From assembly GCA_946478775.1 (NCBI GenBank), contig CAMLDR010000020.1, forward strand, positions 1 to 35,906: a stretch of 35,906 bases of DNA, given 5' to 3'. A model generated the notes under the pieces. That model was not told the origin of the DNA and ran no database searches. It was given only the letters and a program-made list of their open reading frames with translations. This DNA is from an uncultured Flavobacteriales bacterium (GTDB taxonomy: Bacteria > Bacteroidota > Bacteroidia > Flavobacteriales > Crocinitomicaceae). Within the stretch, counting starts at the first letter, position 1. Each line of letters begins with the position of its first letter. This document shows, in pieces, positions 23,945-31,390 of the stretch. The translations under genes were made by a program, and so were the position numbers.

Positions 23945-26575
23945 TTAAGACACTTTAGACATGGAGTAAAGCAATTTATCCTGGAGTTTTCGCACCAGTT
24001 CAATGGAGTGCTTCACATGATCTGCACACACAAAAATGAAGGCTTCCTGTGGTGCATTGCTCACTGCATATTCGATTGCTGATGCTTCGTCCGAGATGAC
24101 TTCTACACGCGGATTTTTATTAACCGAGTGTATCCCTTCCCTGATAAGTTTTGTCATTTCTTCATTTGACCGTCCCCGGCCGTCTTTGTCGTGACGGATA
24201 ATGATCTCGTCAAATATGCCAGCTGCGTATTTCCCCAGGTTACGGATGTCTTCGTCCCTGCGGTCACCGGTTGCCCCGATGATACAGATCTTGGAAGAAG
24301 CTTCCACTTTTGACATGTATTTTTGAATGGCATCAAAACCCGAAGCATTGTGCGCATAATCGAGCATTAGCTGGCAATGAGCAAATTCAAACAGGTTCAT
24401 TCTTCCCGGTGTCATTTCCGGTGAAGGAATGAAAGAGGTCAAAGCTGTCCGGATTGCTTCAATTGTAAACCCGGAAACGATTCCCGCAGCAATAGCGGGC
24501 ATCACGTTTGCTACCATGAACTCTGCTTTTCCGCCCAAAGTAATCGGGGTACGGTTCACAGAGAGTATTCGAATCACTGTTTCACCTGTCTGTACTACGA
24601 AATAGCCATCTTTTACATAAACGGACATTCCACCCTTCGCACAATGATCAGCTATCCGCTTACTGGTTTCATCCAGACTAAAAAGCACCACCATGGAGGA
24701 AGTTGCTTTCCGCATGTTATAGACCAGGTCATCGTCCGCGTTCAGAATAGCATACCCATCGTCTGCAGTACTTCTGGGCACTACTTCTTTTACCTGGGCA
24801 TACTCTTCGAGGGTGTGAATATCCCCAAGTCCCAAATGATCTTCCGTTACATTGGTTACGATGCTGACGTCACAAGTCTCAAAAGCAAGCCCGGATCGAA
24901 GGATTCCTCCGCGTGCGCATTCAAGGACGGCGAAATCTACCATTGGGTCACCCAGGATCGTTCGTGCACTTTGCGGCCCGCTGCAATCGCCTTCCACAAT
25001 CGTATGGCCGTTGATATAAACTCCTTCAGTGGTGGTGTACCCGACATTTTTCCCTGCTTTCTGTGCCATGTGGGCTATGAGGCGCGTAGTGGTTGTTTTT
25101 CCATTCGTACCGGTAACGGCCACAACCGGGATCCTGCCGCTGGAATTGTCCGGAAAAAGCATATCAATCACCGGTTTTGCTACATCGCGAGCCGTTCCAA
25201 CGGAAGGGTGTGTGTGCATTCTGAAACCAGGACCGGCATTGACTTCGATTACCGCTCCGTTTCCTTTTTGGATGGGCTGAGCGACGTCTTTGGCCATGAT
25301 ATCGATTCCACAAACATCCAGTTGGAACAACCGTGCAATGCGTTCAGCAAGAAATAGGTTGAATGGATGAACGCTGTCCGTCACATCCGCGGAAGTACCT
25401 CCTGTTGAAAGATTCGCTGTTTTTTTGAGCATCACTTCTTTTCCAAACGGCAATACCTCATCCAGGCTCAATCCTGTTTCTTTCAAAAGTGCTTTGGTAT
25501 GATAATCGATCTTGATCCTTGTTAGTACTTTCTCATGACCGCTTCCACGATTCGGATTTTCGTTCTCTTTGGATATCAGTTCACGAATAGTCAGTTTCCC
25601 GTCTCCTCTCACACAAGCAGGAGTGCGTTTCGCAACTGCGATCAATTTGTAATTGATTACCAGGAAACGGTAATCCGCGCCTTCCACATATTCTTCAATA
25701 ATAATCTTATCGGAGATTTTCCAGGCCTGGTTTGCGGCCTTCAATGCCGCTTCCTTGTTCCGTATGTTAGCTGTAATTCCACGACCATGATTCCCGTCTA
25801 TCGGTTTAATAACCCATGGGAATGGCAGTTCTTCCATTGCAGCTTCCAGTTCCTTCTTATCATAAACAGTCATTCCTTTCGGAACGGAAACTCCAGCTTT
25901 TCCCAGGATTTCTTTGGTGAACCATTTACAGGAAACGGACTCTACTGCCAGGTTATTGGTTGTTCCCATTACCGTAGCTCGAAAGACCTGCTGGTTTACT
26001 CCGTAACCAAGCTTATACAAGGAATGATTGTCCATTCGTGTTATCGGAATATTTCTCCGCGCTGCTTCATCCAGAATCGATTGGGTACTTGGACCGGGCA
26101 TTTCACTCGCCCAAATCTCTTTCAGTGTTTCAATTGCATTTTTCACATCATAAGATCCTTGTTCTGCAATTGCTCTCACGAACTCCACTGCAGCTTTTCC
26201 GGCATAAATTCCAGCTTTTTCCGATAAATAAGAAAACACCACTTTATACACACCGTATTCTCCTGCCGACCGCGTTCTTCCGTAACCGCAATCCATTCCT
26301 GCCAGTACCTGGAATTCCAATGCGACGTGTTCGATGACATGACCCAACCAGGTTCCGTCTTTCATTCTTTCGCAGAAACCTCCTGCTTTTCCTTCCGAAC
26401 ATCTGTGCTCATATAAAGAAGGGATTGCGCGCATGATGCGCTCTTCGAATTTCGGGATTTTGTTGGTTGGAAGCTCTTCATACTTCTCCAAATCCAACTT
26501 CATTACGATCAGCTTCTGCCTGTAATTTGACCAGTAATTTGGTCCCCTCATCACTTGTATGCTTTTAATTTCCAT
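23945..26575 (-). CDS. cphA: Cyanophycin synthetase
   Basis: 876 residues, the typical length. The N-terminal domain begins MEIKSIQVMRGPNYWSNYR and contains WLGHVIEHVALEFQ; the ATP-grasp domain (about 210-480) has WVIKPIDGNHGRGITANI and VEVNAGPGFRMHTHPS; the Mur-ligase-like half has the P-loop VTGTNGKTTTTR (about 486-497), TNVTEDHLGLGDIHTLEEYA and a C-terminal LMLDYAHNASGFDAI (about 742). It polymerises aspartate backbone and arginine side groups into cyanophycin, a nitrogen/carbon reserve. First gene of the cphA-cphB-iaaA operon; the repeat box is 118 bp upstream. Confidence 0.97.
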   Translation of the reverse strand: MEIKSIQVMRGPNYWSNYRQKLIVMKLDLEKYEELPTNKIPKFEERIMRAIPSLYEHRCSEGKAGGFCERMKDGTWLGHVIEHVALEFQVLAGMDCGYGRTRSAGEYGVYKVVFSYLSEKAGIYAGKAAVEFVRAIAEQGSYDVKNAIETLKEIWASEMPGPSTQSILDEAARRNIPITRMDNHSLYKLGYGVNQQVFRATVMGTTNNLAVESVSCKWFTKEILGKAGVSVPKGMTVYDKKELEAAMEELPFPWVIKPIDGNHGRGITANIRNKEAALKAANQAWKISDKIIIEEYVEGADYRFLVINYKLIAVAKRTPACVRGDGKLTIRELISKENENPNRGSGHEKVLTRIKIDYHTKALLKETGLSLDEVLPFGKEVMLKKTANLSTGGTSADVTDSVHPFNLFLAERIARLFQLDVCGIDIMAKDVAQPIQKGNGAVIEVNAGPGFRMHTHPSVGTARDVAKPVIDMLFPDNSSGRIPVVAVTGTNGKTTTTRLIAHMAQKAGKNVGYTTTEGVYINGHTIVEGDCSGPQSARTILGDPMVDFAVLECARGGILRSGLAFETCDVSIVTNVTEDHLGLGDIHTLEEYAQVKEVVPRSTADDGYAILNADDDLVYNMRKATSSMVVLFSLDETSKRIADHCAKGGMSVYVKDGYFVVQTGETVIRILSVNRTPITLGGKAEFMVANVMPAIAAGIVSGFTIEAIRTALTSFIPSPEMTPGRMNLFEFAHCQLMLDYAHNASGFDAIQKYMSKVEASSKICIIGATGDRRDEDIRNLGKYAAGIFDEIIIRHDKDGRGRSNEEMTKLIREGIHSVNKNPRVEVISDEASAIEYAVSNAPQEAFIFVCADHVKHSIELVRKLQDKLLYSMSKVS

Positions 26576-26692
26576 GATTTATTAATTAAATAGTGTGTGT
26601 CATTTTTAGAGGCCAAAAGGATTGATAAACATCTGAACATCAATCCCAATAAGCTTCTCAGGTAAAAGTAGGAAGGGAACGAAAGTGGTTAC

Positions 26693-26723
26693 TTACACAT
26701 TTCTTCGGTCGATTTACATAATT
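26693..26723 (-). promoter_or_regulatory. 21-bp direct-repeat box upstream of the cyanophycin operon
   Basis: Minus-strand GAATTATGTAAATC with TGTAA at 26718-26714 and TGTAA at 26697-26693, 21 bp apart. Its distal 14 bases are identical to those of the box at 10264-10289. The proximal copy is 118 bp from the cphA ATG. Besides this box and the three phased GTAA motifs at 26851-26874 I see nothing else in the 26576-27046 gap. Confidence 0.7.
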
Positions 26724-26849
26724 CCTATAATTGTATTTTTTTAAGAATTGTTCCATGTAGTGAGATACAGCTGAAAACGGTCCGGATTTTATTAAAAAAC
26801 GCTAAAATCGCTTCTAGCACTCTTTTTTTTCGCTGAAAATAAAAACACC

Positions 26850-26874
26850 TGTAATCCACTGTAAATTCAGGTAA
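26850..26874 (+). repeat. Three GTAA motifs phased at 10 bp
   Basis: GTAA begins at 26851, 26861 and 26871, once per helical turn, inside an ACCTG...CAGGT inverted flank. It lies about 170 bp before the DUF4142 gene. It may be a relative of the TGTAA box with different geometry, or chance. Confidence 0.3.
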
Positions 26875-27046
26875 TTAGGAACATTGAATGCGGGATTTGG
26901 AATTTCAAAAGTGGGAATAGTACAAATTTTCAAAAATTAAGTGTAACAGGATTTTTACCAATCCTCCTGAATTTTAGTACTCTCACAGATAGGGCCTTGT
27001 ATGGTATGTGGGTGTATAATATATCTATAACCAAAAAAAAAAGATC

Positions 27047-27643
27047 ATGAAAAATGTAAAAAGAACTGCCAACAGAAGTTTGGCTTTTTTAGGAGGACTA
27101 GGTTTGAGTTTATTTGTTCTGCACGCTTGTGGAGGGAACCCGGATGATCCGAAAGAAATAGCGGAAGACCAAAACGATGAGCGTTTCGATGACAGAAAGT
27201 CTGAAAAGGATGCTAATTTCTTAGTAGAAGCAGCAGCAATCAACCTGGAAGAAATCAAACTGGGTGAATTGGCACAGCAAAAAGGGACGCTGGAAGACAC
27301 TAAAGCCCTGGGTAAAATGATGGTGAAAGAGCACACTGCTGCCTGGAACGAGTTGAAAGCACTCGCTGCGAGTAAATCCATTACCATTCCGCAGGTTTTA
27401 ACGGAAGACGGTCAGGATGCTTATGACGACCTGAACGAGGAAACAGGACTGGATTTCGATAAGGAATATGCCGGTACGATGGTAAAAGGGCACAAAAGTG
27501 CGATCCGTAAATTTGAAAATGCATCTTCCAATGCAGAAGACGGAGATATCCGCAACTGGGCTTCTTCCATGCTTCCGGGACTACGCACACATTTGGAGCA
27601 CTCAGAAGCTTGCAAAGAAAAAGCTAAAGCAGCCAAAAAATAG
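27047..27643 (+). CDS. DUF4142 lipoprotein (ferritin-like helical bundle)
   Basis: 198 residues. The signal peptide ends LSLFVLHACGG, a lipobox (L-H-A-C), so the mature protein is membrane-anchored, probably in the periplasm. An acidic linker follows. Then the DUF4142 body: ANFLVEAAAINLEEIKLGELAQ, LGKMMVKEHTAAWNELKALA, DFDKEYAGTMVKGHKSAIRKFENAS and LPGLRTHLEHSEA. The conserved E-x-x-H and H residues on helices are typical of the family. Function unknown; members occur in stress and envelope contexts. Upstream lies a long gap with a GTAA-phased element. Confidence 0.88.
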   Translation: MKNVKRTANRSLAFLGGLGLSLFVLHACGGNPDDPKEIAEDQNDERFDDRKSEKDANFLVEAAAINLEEIKLGELAQQKGTLEDTKALGKMMVKEHTAAWNELKALAASKSITIPQVLTEDGQDAYDDLNEETGLDFDKEYAGTMVKGHKSAIRKFENASSNAEDGDIRNWASSMLPGLRTHLEHSEACKEKAKAAKK

Positions 27644-27667
27644 ACTTGAAATAGCATAAAGTCAAGA

Positions 27668-27724
27668 CAAGACTAAAAGATTCAGGATTAACGGCACTGC
27701 TGACGCCTGGCTCTTTTAGTCTTG
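27668..27724. repeat. Long inverted repeat between DUF4142 and the helical-bundle gene
   Basis: A perfect 13-bp inverted repeat CAAGACTAAAAGA (27668-27680) / TCTTTTAGTCTTG (27712-27724) with a 31-nt loop carrying its own CAGG/CCTG pair. Only a weak A-rich tail follows, so it may stabilise or partially terminate the DUF4142 mRNA before the next gene, which starts 36 bp later. Confidence 0.55.
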
Positions 27725-27759
27725 AATAAAAATATAACTAACATATAAAAAACAACATC

Positions 27760-28224
27760 ATGGCAACAAACAATCAAGAAATCGTAGACAGCTTAAACAA
27801 CCTGATCCAGATCAATAATGACCGTATCCAGGGATATTTAACAGCGTCACAGGAAACAGATGAGGGAGATCTGAAAAGTGTTTTTTCAGAAATGATGACA
27901 GCTAGCCAGGAATGCCGTCGTGAATTGGTACAGGAAGTGACCAAATTGGGAGGAACTCCTATTGAAGGAACCACTGCTTCCGGAAAACTTTTCCGTGTGT
28001 GGATGGATATCAAGGCTGCACTTACAAGTAAAGACCGCAAAGCGATCCTCAACTCCTGTGAATTCGGTGAAGATGCAGCAGTGAAAACATATCAGACAGA
28101 AATGGACGGAGATGCTTTGAAAGGATCAGAATACTTAACGCTTGTAAGAGATCAGTACTCAAAAATCAAATCCGGTCACGATAAGATCAAGCAATTACGC
28201 GATGCAGCGAATAATGCTGCTTAA
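27760..28224 (+). CDS. PA2169-family four-helix-bundle protein (DUF2383)
   Basis: 154 residues. QEIVDSLNNLIQINNDRIQG YLTASQETDEGDLKSVFSEM, then ASQECRRELVQEVTKLGGTP and, after a short loop, GKLFRVWMDIKAALTSKDRKAILNSCEFGEDAAVKTYQTEM, match the PA2169 family, with the GE-DAAVKTY segment diagnostic. It is a soluble four-helix bundle of unknown function, often near stress genes. The same direction as DUF4142 and a terminator at 28259 suggest the pair forms one unit. Confidence 0.88.
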   Translation: MATNNQEIVDSLNNLIQINNDRIQGYLTASQETDEGDLKSVFSEMMTASQECRRELVQEVTKLGGTPIEGTTASGKLFRVWMDIKAALTSKDRKAILNSCEFGEDAAVKTYQTEMDGDALKGSEYLTLVRDQYSKIKSGHDKIKQLRDAANNAA

Positions 28225-28258
28225 GATACAGGAACAGACCTGTTCTTAAATACTCATG

Positions 28259-28292
28259 AAGGACTGTTTACCTTGTAGACAGTCCTTTTTTT
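28259..28292 (+). terminator. Intrinsic terminator after the helical-bundle gene
   Basis: AAGGACTGTTTAC (28259-28271) and GTAGACAGTCCTT (28275-28287) form a 13-bp stem with one G-T pair and a 3-nt loop, followed by a T-run. It is directional for the plus strand, and lies between convergent genes. A palindrome GAACAG-AC-CTGTTC lies just upstream. Confidence 0.85.
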
Positions 28293-28302
28293 TATTTAGT
28301 GG

Positions 28303-28935
28303 TTACTTTCCTTTCGTTTCAAGCATTTTAAACTCTTTTTTCACCTCATCAAACACGTATATTCCGGGAGTATCCACATATTCATCCATCAAATCGTAAA
28401 ATCCTTTTTCGTCCGTAGGATTAACGATCAGCATGAGTGAATGATCACGAAATTCATAACCGGTTTGCGACATCGGCAAGTGGACCATCCGACCAGTTCT
28501 TCGATCTACGATCACCCCGTGCGCACAGGGGGAACCGCACCCCCACATGATCAGTTCATAATGACCGCCAAATAGTGAATTTTCTTCCTTATACCCATTT
28601 TTAATTGCTGTAATGTAATATTTCGCATCGTGATTGGTACTGAAATCAAGAGGAGCTTTACTGATTGTATCAAAAGTTTTCGCCGGAAAATCTTCAAACC
28701 AAATGTAAGGTTCAAACTTCACTTTCACACTTTGGATCATCGTGTCCTTAATACTTGAATTCGCTTCTATTTTAAGATCTTCCTTATCAAGAATCGGAGT
28801 CCAGCGTTTGATCTCAGGAGTCTTGACCGAATCTGTATTCAGTAAGAAAGAATCGCTGTTGCGGGTTTTATTATTGATGCATGAGATTAAAAATACAGAC
28901 ACGAAGATGGAGGCAGTTTTCAGTAACCGGTTCAT
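28303..28935 (-). CDS. Uncharacterised lipoprotein
   Basis: From the ATG at 28935 the protein is 210 residues beginning MNRLLKTASIFVSVFLISC, a signal peptide with an L-I-S-C lipobox. A longer reading from 28986 would put 17 extra residues before the signal, so the short start is preferred. The mature part contains YELIMWGCGSPCAHGVIVDR followed by RTGRM, a Cys-containing loop and beta-turn also met in unannotated Bacteroidota/Proteobacteria proteins; I do not recognise a named family. Likely periplasmic or outer-membrane anchored. No operon partner and no repeat box. Confidence 0.7.
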   Translation of the reverse strand: MNRLLKTASIFVSVFLISCINNKTRNSDSFLLNTDSVKTPEIKRWTPILDKEDLKIEANSSIKDTMIQSVKVKFEPYIWFEDFPAKTFDTISKAPLDFSTNHDAKYYITAIKNGYKEENSLFGGHYELIMWGCGSPCAHGVIVDRRTGRMVHLPMSQTGYEFRDHSLMLIVNPTDEKGFYDLMDEYVDTPGIYVFDEVKKEFKMLETKGK

Positions 28936-29096
28936 TGTTTTTGTTTTCTTCAAATATAGGTTCAGCCGGAAAACGTTCCCCCGCAATTCTATTAAGCGTT
29001 AATCCCTGTTTATTTTTCGCGGTTAGTGGAAGGAGTGGCTGCCTTCCTCTCACAAAAAAACTCCACATTTCTGTGAAGCTTTTCAGTTCTTTTAGT

Positions 29097-29966
29097 TTAC
29101 TTATCCTTTCTTTTTTTGGGGTACATCAGTTCATAAGTCCGGATATTGAACTTGCATTTTTTTACGAGCAAATGCACCCGCAGATTATCAACATAAATGG
29201 CTTCATCCTTTTTAAGTTCATCGATATTCGTGTTCTCAATGTCTCTTCCGTCAATAATGATTACCATGCCGGAGCCTAAACATTTTGCTTCGTATCCCTT
29301 TTGAATGATGATGGCCGTATCTTCTCCCAATCCGATACCCATTTGACCGGGATTCCGGATAATGGCCTGTGCAAGTCTGCCGAAACGCCCCCGTTTTAAA
29401 AAATGCGTATCTACAATACAGCCTTCCACCAGCCCAAGTCCCCCGCCCGTTTTCAGGTCAGATTCAAGAAGCGCTTCGTGATTCCCACCCGACTGGATCA
29501 TTACTTCCGGAGCAACAGCCGCCCCGGCACTGGTACCGGCAACAGTGAAATCTTTATCTGAAAAGTATTTTTCCCGGATCGCGTTTGCAATAGCTGTTCC
29601 TCCTATAATGGTGGCTATTTTAAATTGATCACCTCCTGCAAACAGGACCGTTTTTGCTTTTTTTATGCGGGCTATAAAGGCTTCCTCACGAGCTTCACTT
29701 TTTGTTTGGATATTCATAAAACCCACATTTTTGTAACCCACCTTTTTAAATACTTCCTCGTACTTTTTTTTCTGTTTTTCGGGTTCGTTTGATGCTGTTG
29801 TGATTACTTCAATCCTCGGATTAGAGGACTTGCCTGAAACCAGCTTTTTAAGGATCTCCATTTCTACGAACTTCGGGTTATGAGAAGACATTTCTAATTT
29901 TCCTTCTCCTTTGTCTTCAGCTCCGCCAATAATAAGTAATCTTCCCTTTGGAATAATCTGATTCAT
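29097..29966 (-). CDS. cphB: Second cyanophycinase
   Basis: 289 residues, homologous throughout to the operon copy: GRLLIIGGAEDKGEG, TVLFAGGDQFKIATIIGGTAI, nucleophile motif VAGTSAGAAVAPE, DTHFLKRGRFGRL, GIGLGEDTAIII. All catalytic landmarks are kept, so it should also release beta-Asp-Arg from cyanophycin. It stands as a single gene, separated from the first by about 5 kb, and has its own repeat box 59 bp upstream. The separate control suggests timed or conditional mobilisation of the reserve. Confidence 0.93.
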   Translation of the reverse strand: MNQIIPKGRLLIIGGAEDKGEGKLEMSSHNPKFVEMEILKKLVSGKSSNPRIEVITTASNEPEKQKKKYEEVFKKVGYKNVGFMNIQTKSEAREEAFIARIKKAKTVLFAGGDQFKIATIIGGTAIANAIREKYFSDKDFTVAGTSAGAAVAPEVMIQSGGNHEALLESDLKTGGGLGLVEGCIVDTHFLKRGRFGRLAQAIIRNPGQMGIGLGEDTAIIIQKGYEAKCLGSGMVIIIDGRDIENTNIDELKKDEAIYVDNLRVHLLVKKCKFNIRTYELMYPKKRKDK

Positions 29967-30024
29967 GATCGTTCATTTAATTGTTGTACCTGTCGAAAAA
30001 TAGGAACGAATGACAAAAAAGAAC

Positions 30025-30055
30025 TTACAAAATCACTTCTGTCATTTGCATAATT
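30025..30055 (-). promoter_or_regulatory. 21-bp direct-repeat box upstream of the second cyanophycinase
   Basis: Minus-strand GAATTATGCAAATG (TGCAA at 30050-30046) and TGTAA at 30029-30025, 21 bp apart. The proximal copy is 59 bp from the ATG. The box lies immediately after the stop of the MscS gene. Confidence 0.65.
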
Positions 30056-30056
30056 C

Positions 30057-31121
30057 TCACTCTGTTTCGCTCTCCGCATCCCCAATAAGAAAAGGCTGGG
30101 TGGGAAATGCAAAGCAGATGGACCGCTCCTTGAAAACCTTAATAATTTCCATATAAATGGCGTGCTGAACATCCATGTAAATCCCGTAATCGGGGCTCAG
30201 CACATTGTAAACAAATTCAAAATTGATGCTCCAGTCGTCAAGCTGGGCCAAATGTCCGCGGCTGTATTCCACATGCGGCTGTTTGTCAATAATGGTTTTC
30301 ACCATCCCGGGAATTTCTTCGAGCACTTCGATTGGTGTATTGTACACTACGCGCAGTAGAAAAACGATCCGCCGGTTTTCCAGCCGCTTGAAGTTATTAA
30401 CCCGCGAATTCGTCAGATCACTGTTGGAACAAACCAGCTGATCCCCGCTCAATGTGCGGATCCGGGTAGTCTTGATACCGATCTTTTCTACCGTACCTGA
30501 CTGATCTCCGATCGTGATCGAATCACCGATCTCAAAAGGCTTGTCAAAGAAAATAGCGAAATAACTGAAAAGATCTCCCAAAATGGTTTGTGCTGCAAGT
30601 GCCACGGCAATCCCTCCTATCCCCAGCCCGGCAATCAGTGTGGTGACATTGTAACCCAGGTTATCTATCAGGAAAATGATTCCCACGATCCAGATCACCA
30701 CGTTCAGGACAATCATTAATCCCGAGACGGATTGTTCTCCTTCTCCCCGTTCGGCCCGGCGCTTGGTCACTGTCATTAGCAGGCGGCGGAACACCGCGCT
30801 CACCAAACGCAACACGCAAAAAGTAAGCGCAGCCATAAATAATATGTGAATGACTTTATCCGCCCGGGGAGACAAACGCAGCGTGCTGATGGCCAAATAA
30901 AGGAACCCAACATAGAGAATGGGTACTATCAGCCGCTCAATCCCAATAACCAGCAAATCGTCCCAGGTAGCAGAAGTGGATGCCGACCAGGTTTTTAACC
31001 GTTTAAGTACCAAATAGCGGAACAAACGGATTCCTATCACAGAAACCACTACAATTCCCAAAGCCAACAACCAGGAATAAACCGTGTTTCCCCAAAACGT
31101 ATAACCCAAAAATCTTTCCAT
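30057..31121 (-). CDS. MscS-type mechanosensitive channel
   Basis: 354 residues. Several N-terminal helices are followed by the pore helix region IAGLGIGGIAVALAAQTILG, DLFSYFAIFFDKPFEIGDSI (about 160-195), then the conserved beta-domain TIGDQSGTVEKIGIKTTRIRTLSGDQLV-like sequence with SNSDLTNSRVNNFKRLENRR. These are hallmarks of the MscS family: the channel opens on membrane tension during hypo-osmotic shock to release solutes. A repeat box and hairpin lie in its 160-nt leader. Its stop is 90 bp from the second cyanophycinase gene. Confidence 0.92.
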   Translation of the reverse strand: MERFLGYTFWGNTVYSWLLALGIVVVSVIGIRLFRYLVLKRLKTWSASTSATWDDLLVIGIERLIVPILYVGFLYLAISTLRLSPRADKVIHILFMAALTFCVLRLVSAVFRRLLMTVTKRRAERGEGEQSVSGLMIVLNVVIWIVGIIFLIDNLGYNVTTLIAGLGIGGIAVALAAQTILGDLFSYFAIFFDKPFEIGDSITIGDQSGTVEKIGIKTTRIRTLSGDQLVCSNSDLTNSRVNNFKRLENRRIVFLLRVVYNTPIEVLEEIPGMVKTIIDKQPHVEYSRGHLAQLDDWSINFEFVYNVLSPDYGIYMDVQHAIYMEIIKVFKERSICFAFPTQPFLIGDAESETE

Positions 31122-31178
31122 AATCGATCCATTTTAGTAAGCAGAGCAATCAATTAAAAACGTATGCCAGCCTGAGAC

Positions 31179-31199
31179 AAAAAGGGGGCTAGTGCCCCC
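31179..31199 (-). terminator. GC hairpin with T-run in the leader of the MscS gene
   Basis: GGGGGC (31184-31189) pairs with GCCCCC (31194-31199) through a 4-nt loop; on the minus strand TTTTT (31183-31179) follows. It lies between the repeat box and the MscS start, so it may attenuate the gene or end a short RNA. Confidence 0.65.
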
Positions 31200-31273
31200 C
31201 AACTAAAACTTAAACTAATGAAATGCCCATTTTAAGAACTTTTCTGTTCTTAAAGTTAAAACTCAAACATTTC
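31179..31273 (-). ncRNA. Candidate short leader RNA / sRNA, family member C
   Basis: Inferred from the repeat box (31306-31281) to the hairpin end. Upstream of the hairpin the minus strand reads AGTTTAAGTTTTAGTT, similar to member D, and a 6-codon frame MGISLV ends 16 nt before the stem. Ends are approximate. The plus-strand TPR gene begins at 31391; the remainder of the gap shows no gene. Confidence 0.4.
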
Positions 31274-31280
31274 AACCGCT

Positions 31281-31311
31281 TTACACTTGTTTTCTGACTA
31301 TTTACATATTT
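31281..31311 (-). promoter_or_regulatory. 21-bp direct-repeat box upstream of leader C / MscS gene
   Basis: Minus-strand GAAATATGTAAATA (TGTAA at 31306-31302) and TGTAA at 31285-31281, 21 bp apart. The MscS ATG is 160 bp from the proximal copy. Confidence 0.65.
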
Positions 31312-31390
31312 CCTACTATTCCTATTCATCCGGCAGATCGCTGCATGAGATTATTTTTCTTAGTTTTAACCTGCGCGTTCTCTGTGACTT

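Noticed and set aside
24644..26227. Long open frames on the plus strand (about 230-237 codons) opposite cphA
   Set aside because: They mirror the codon pattern of cphA, have no family resemblance and no upstream signals; antisense shadows of a strongly coding strand.
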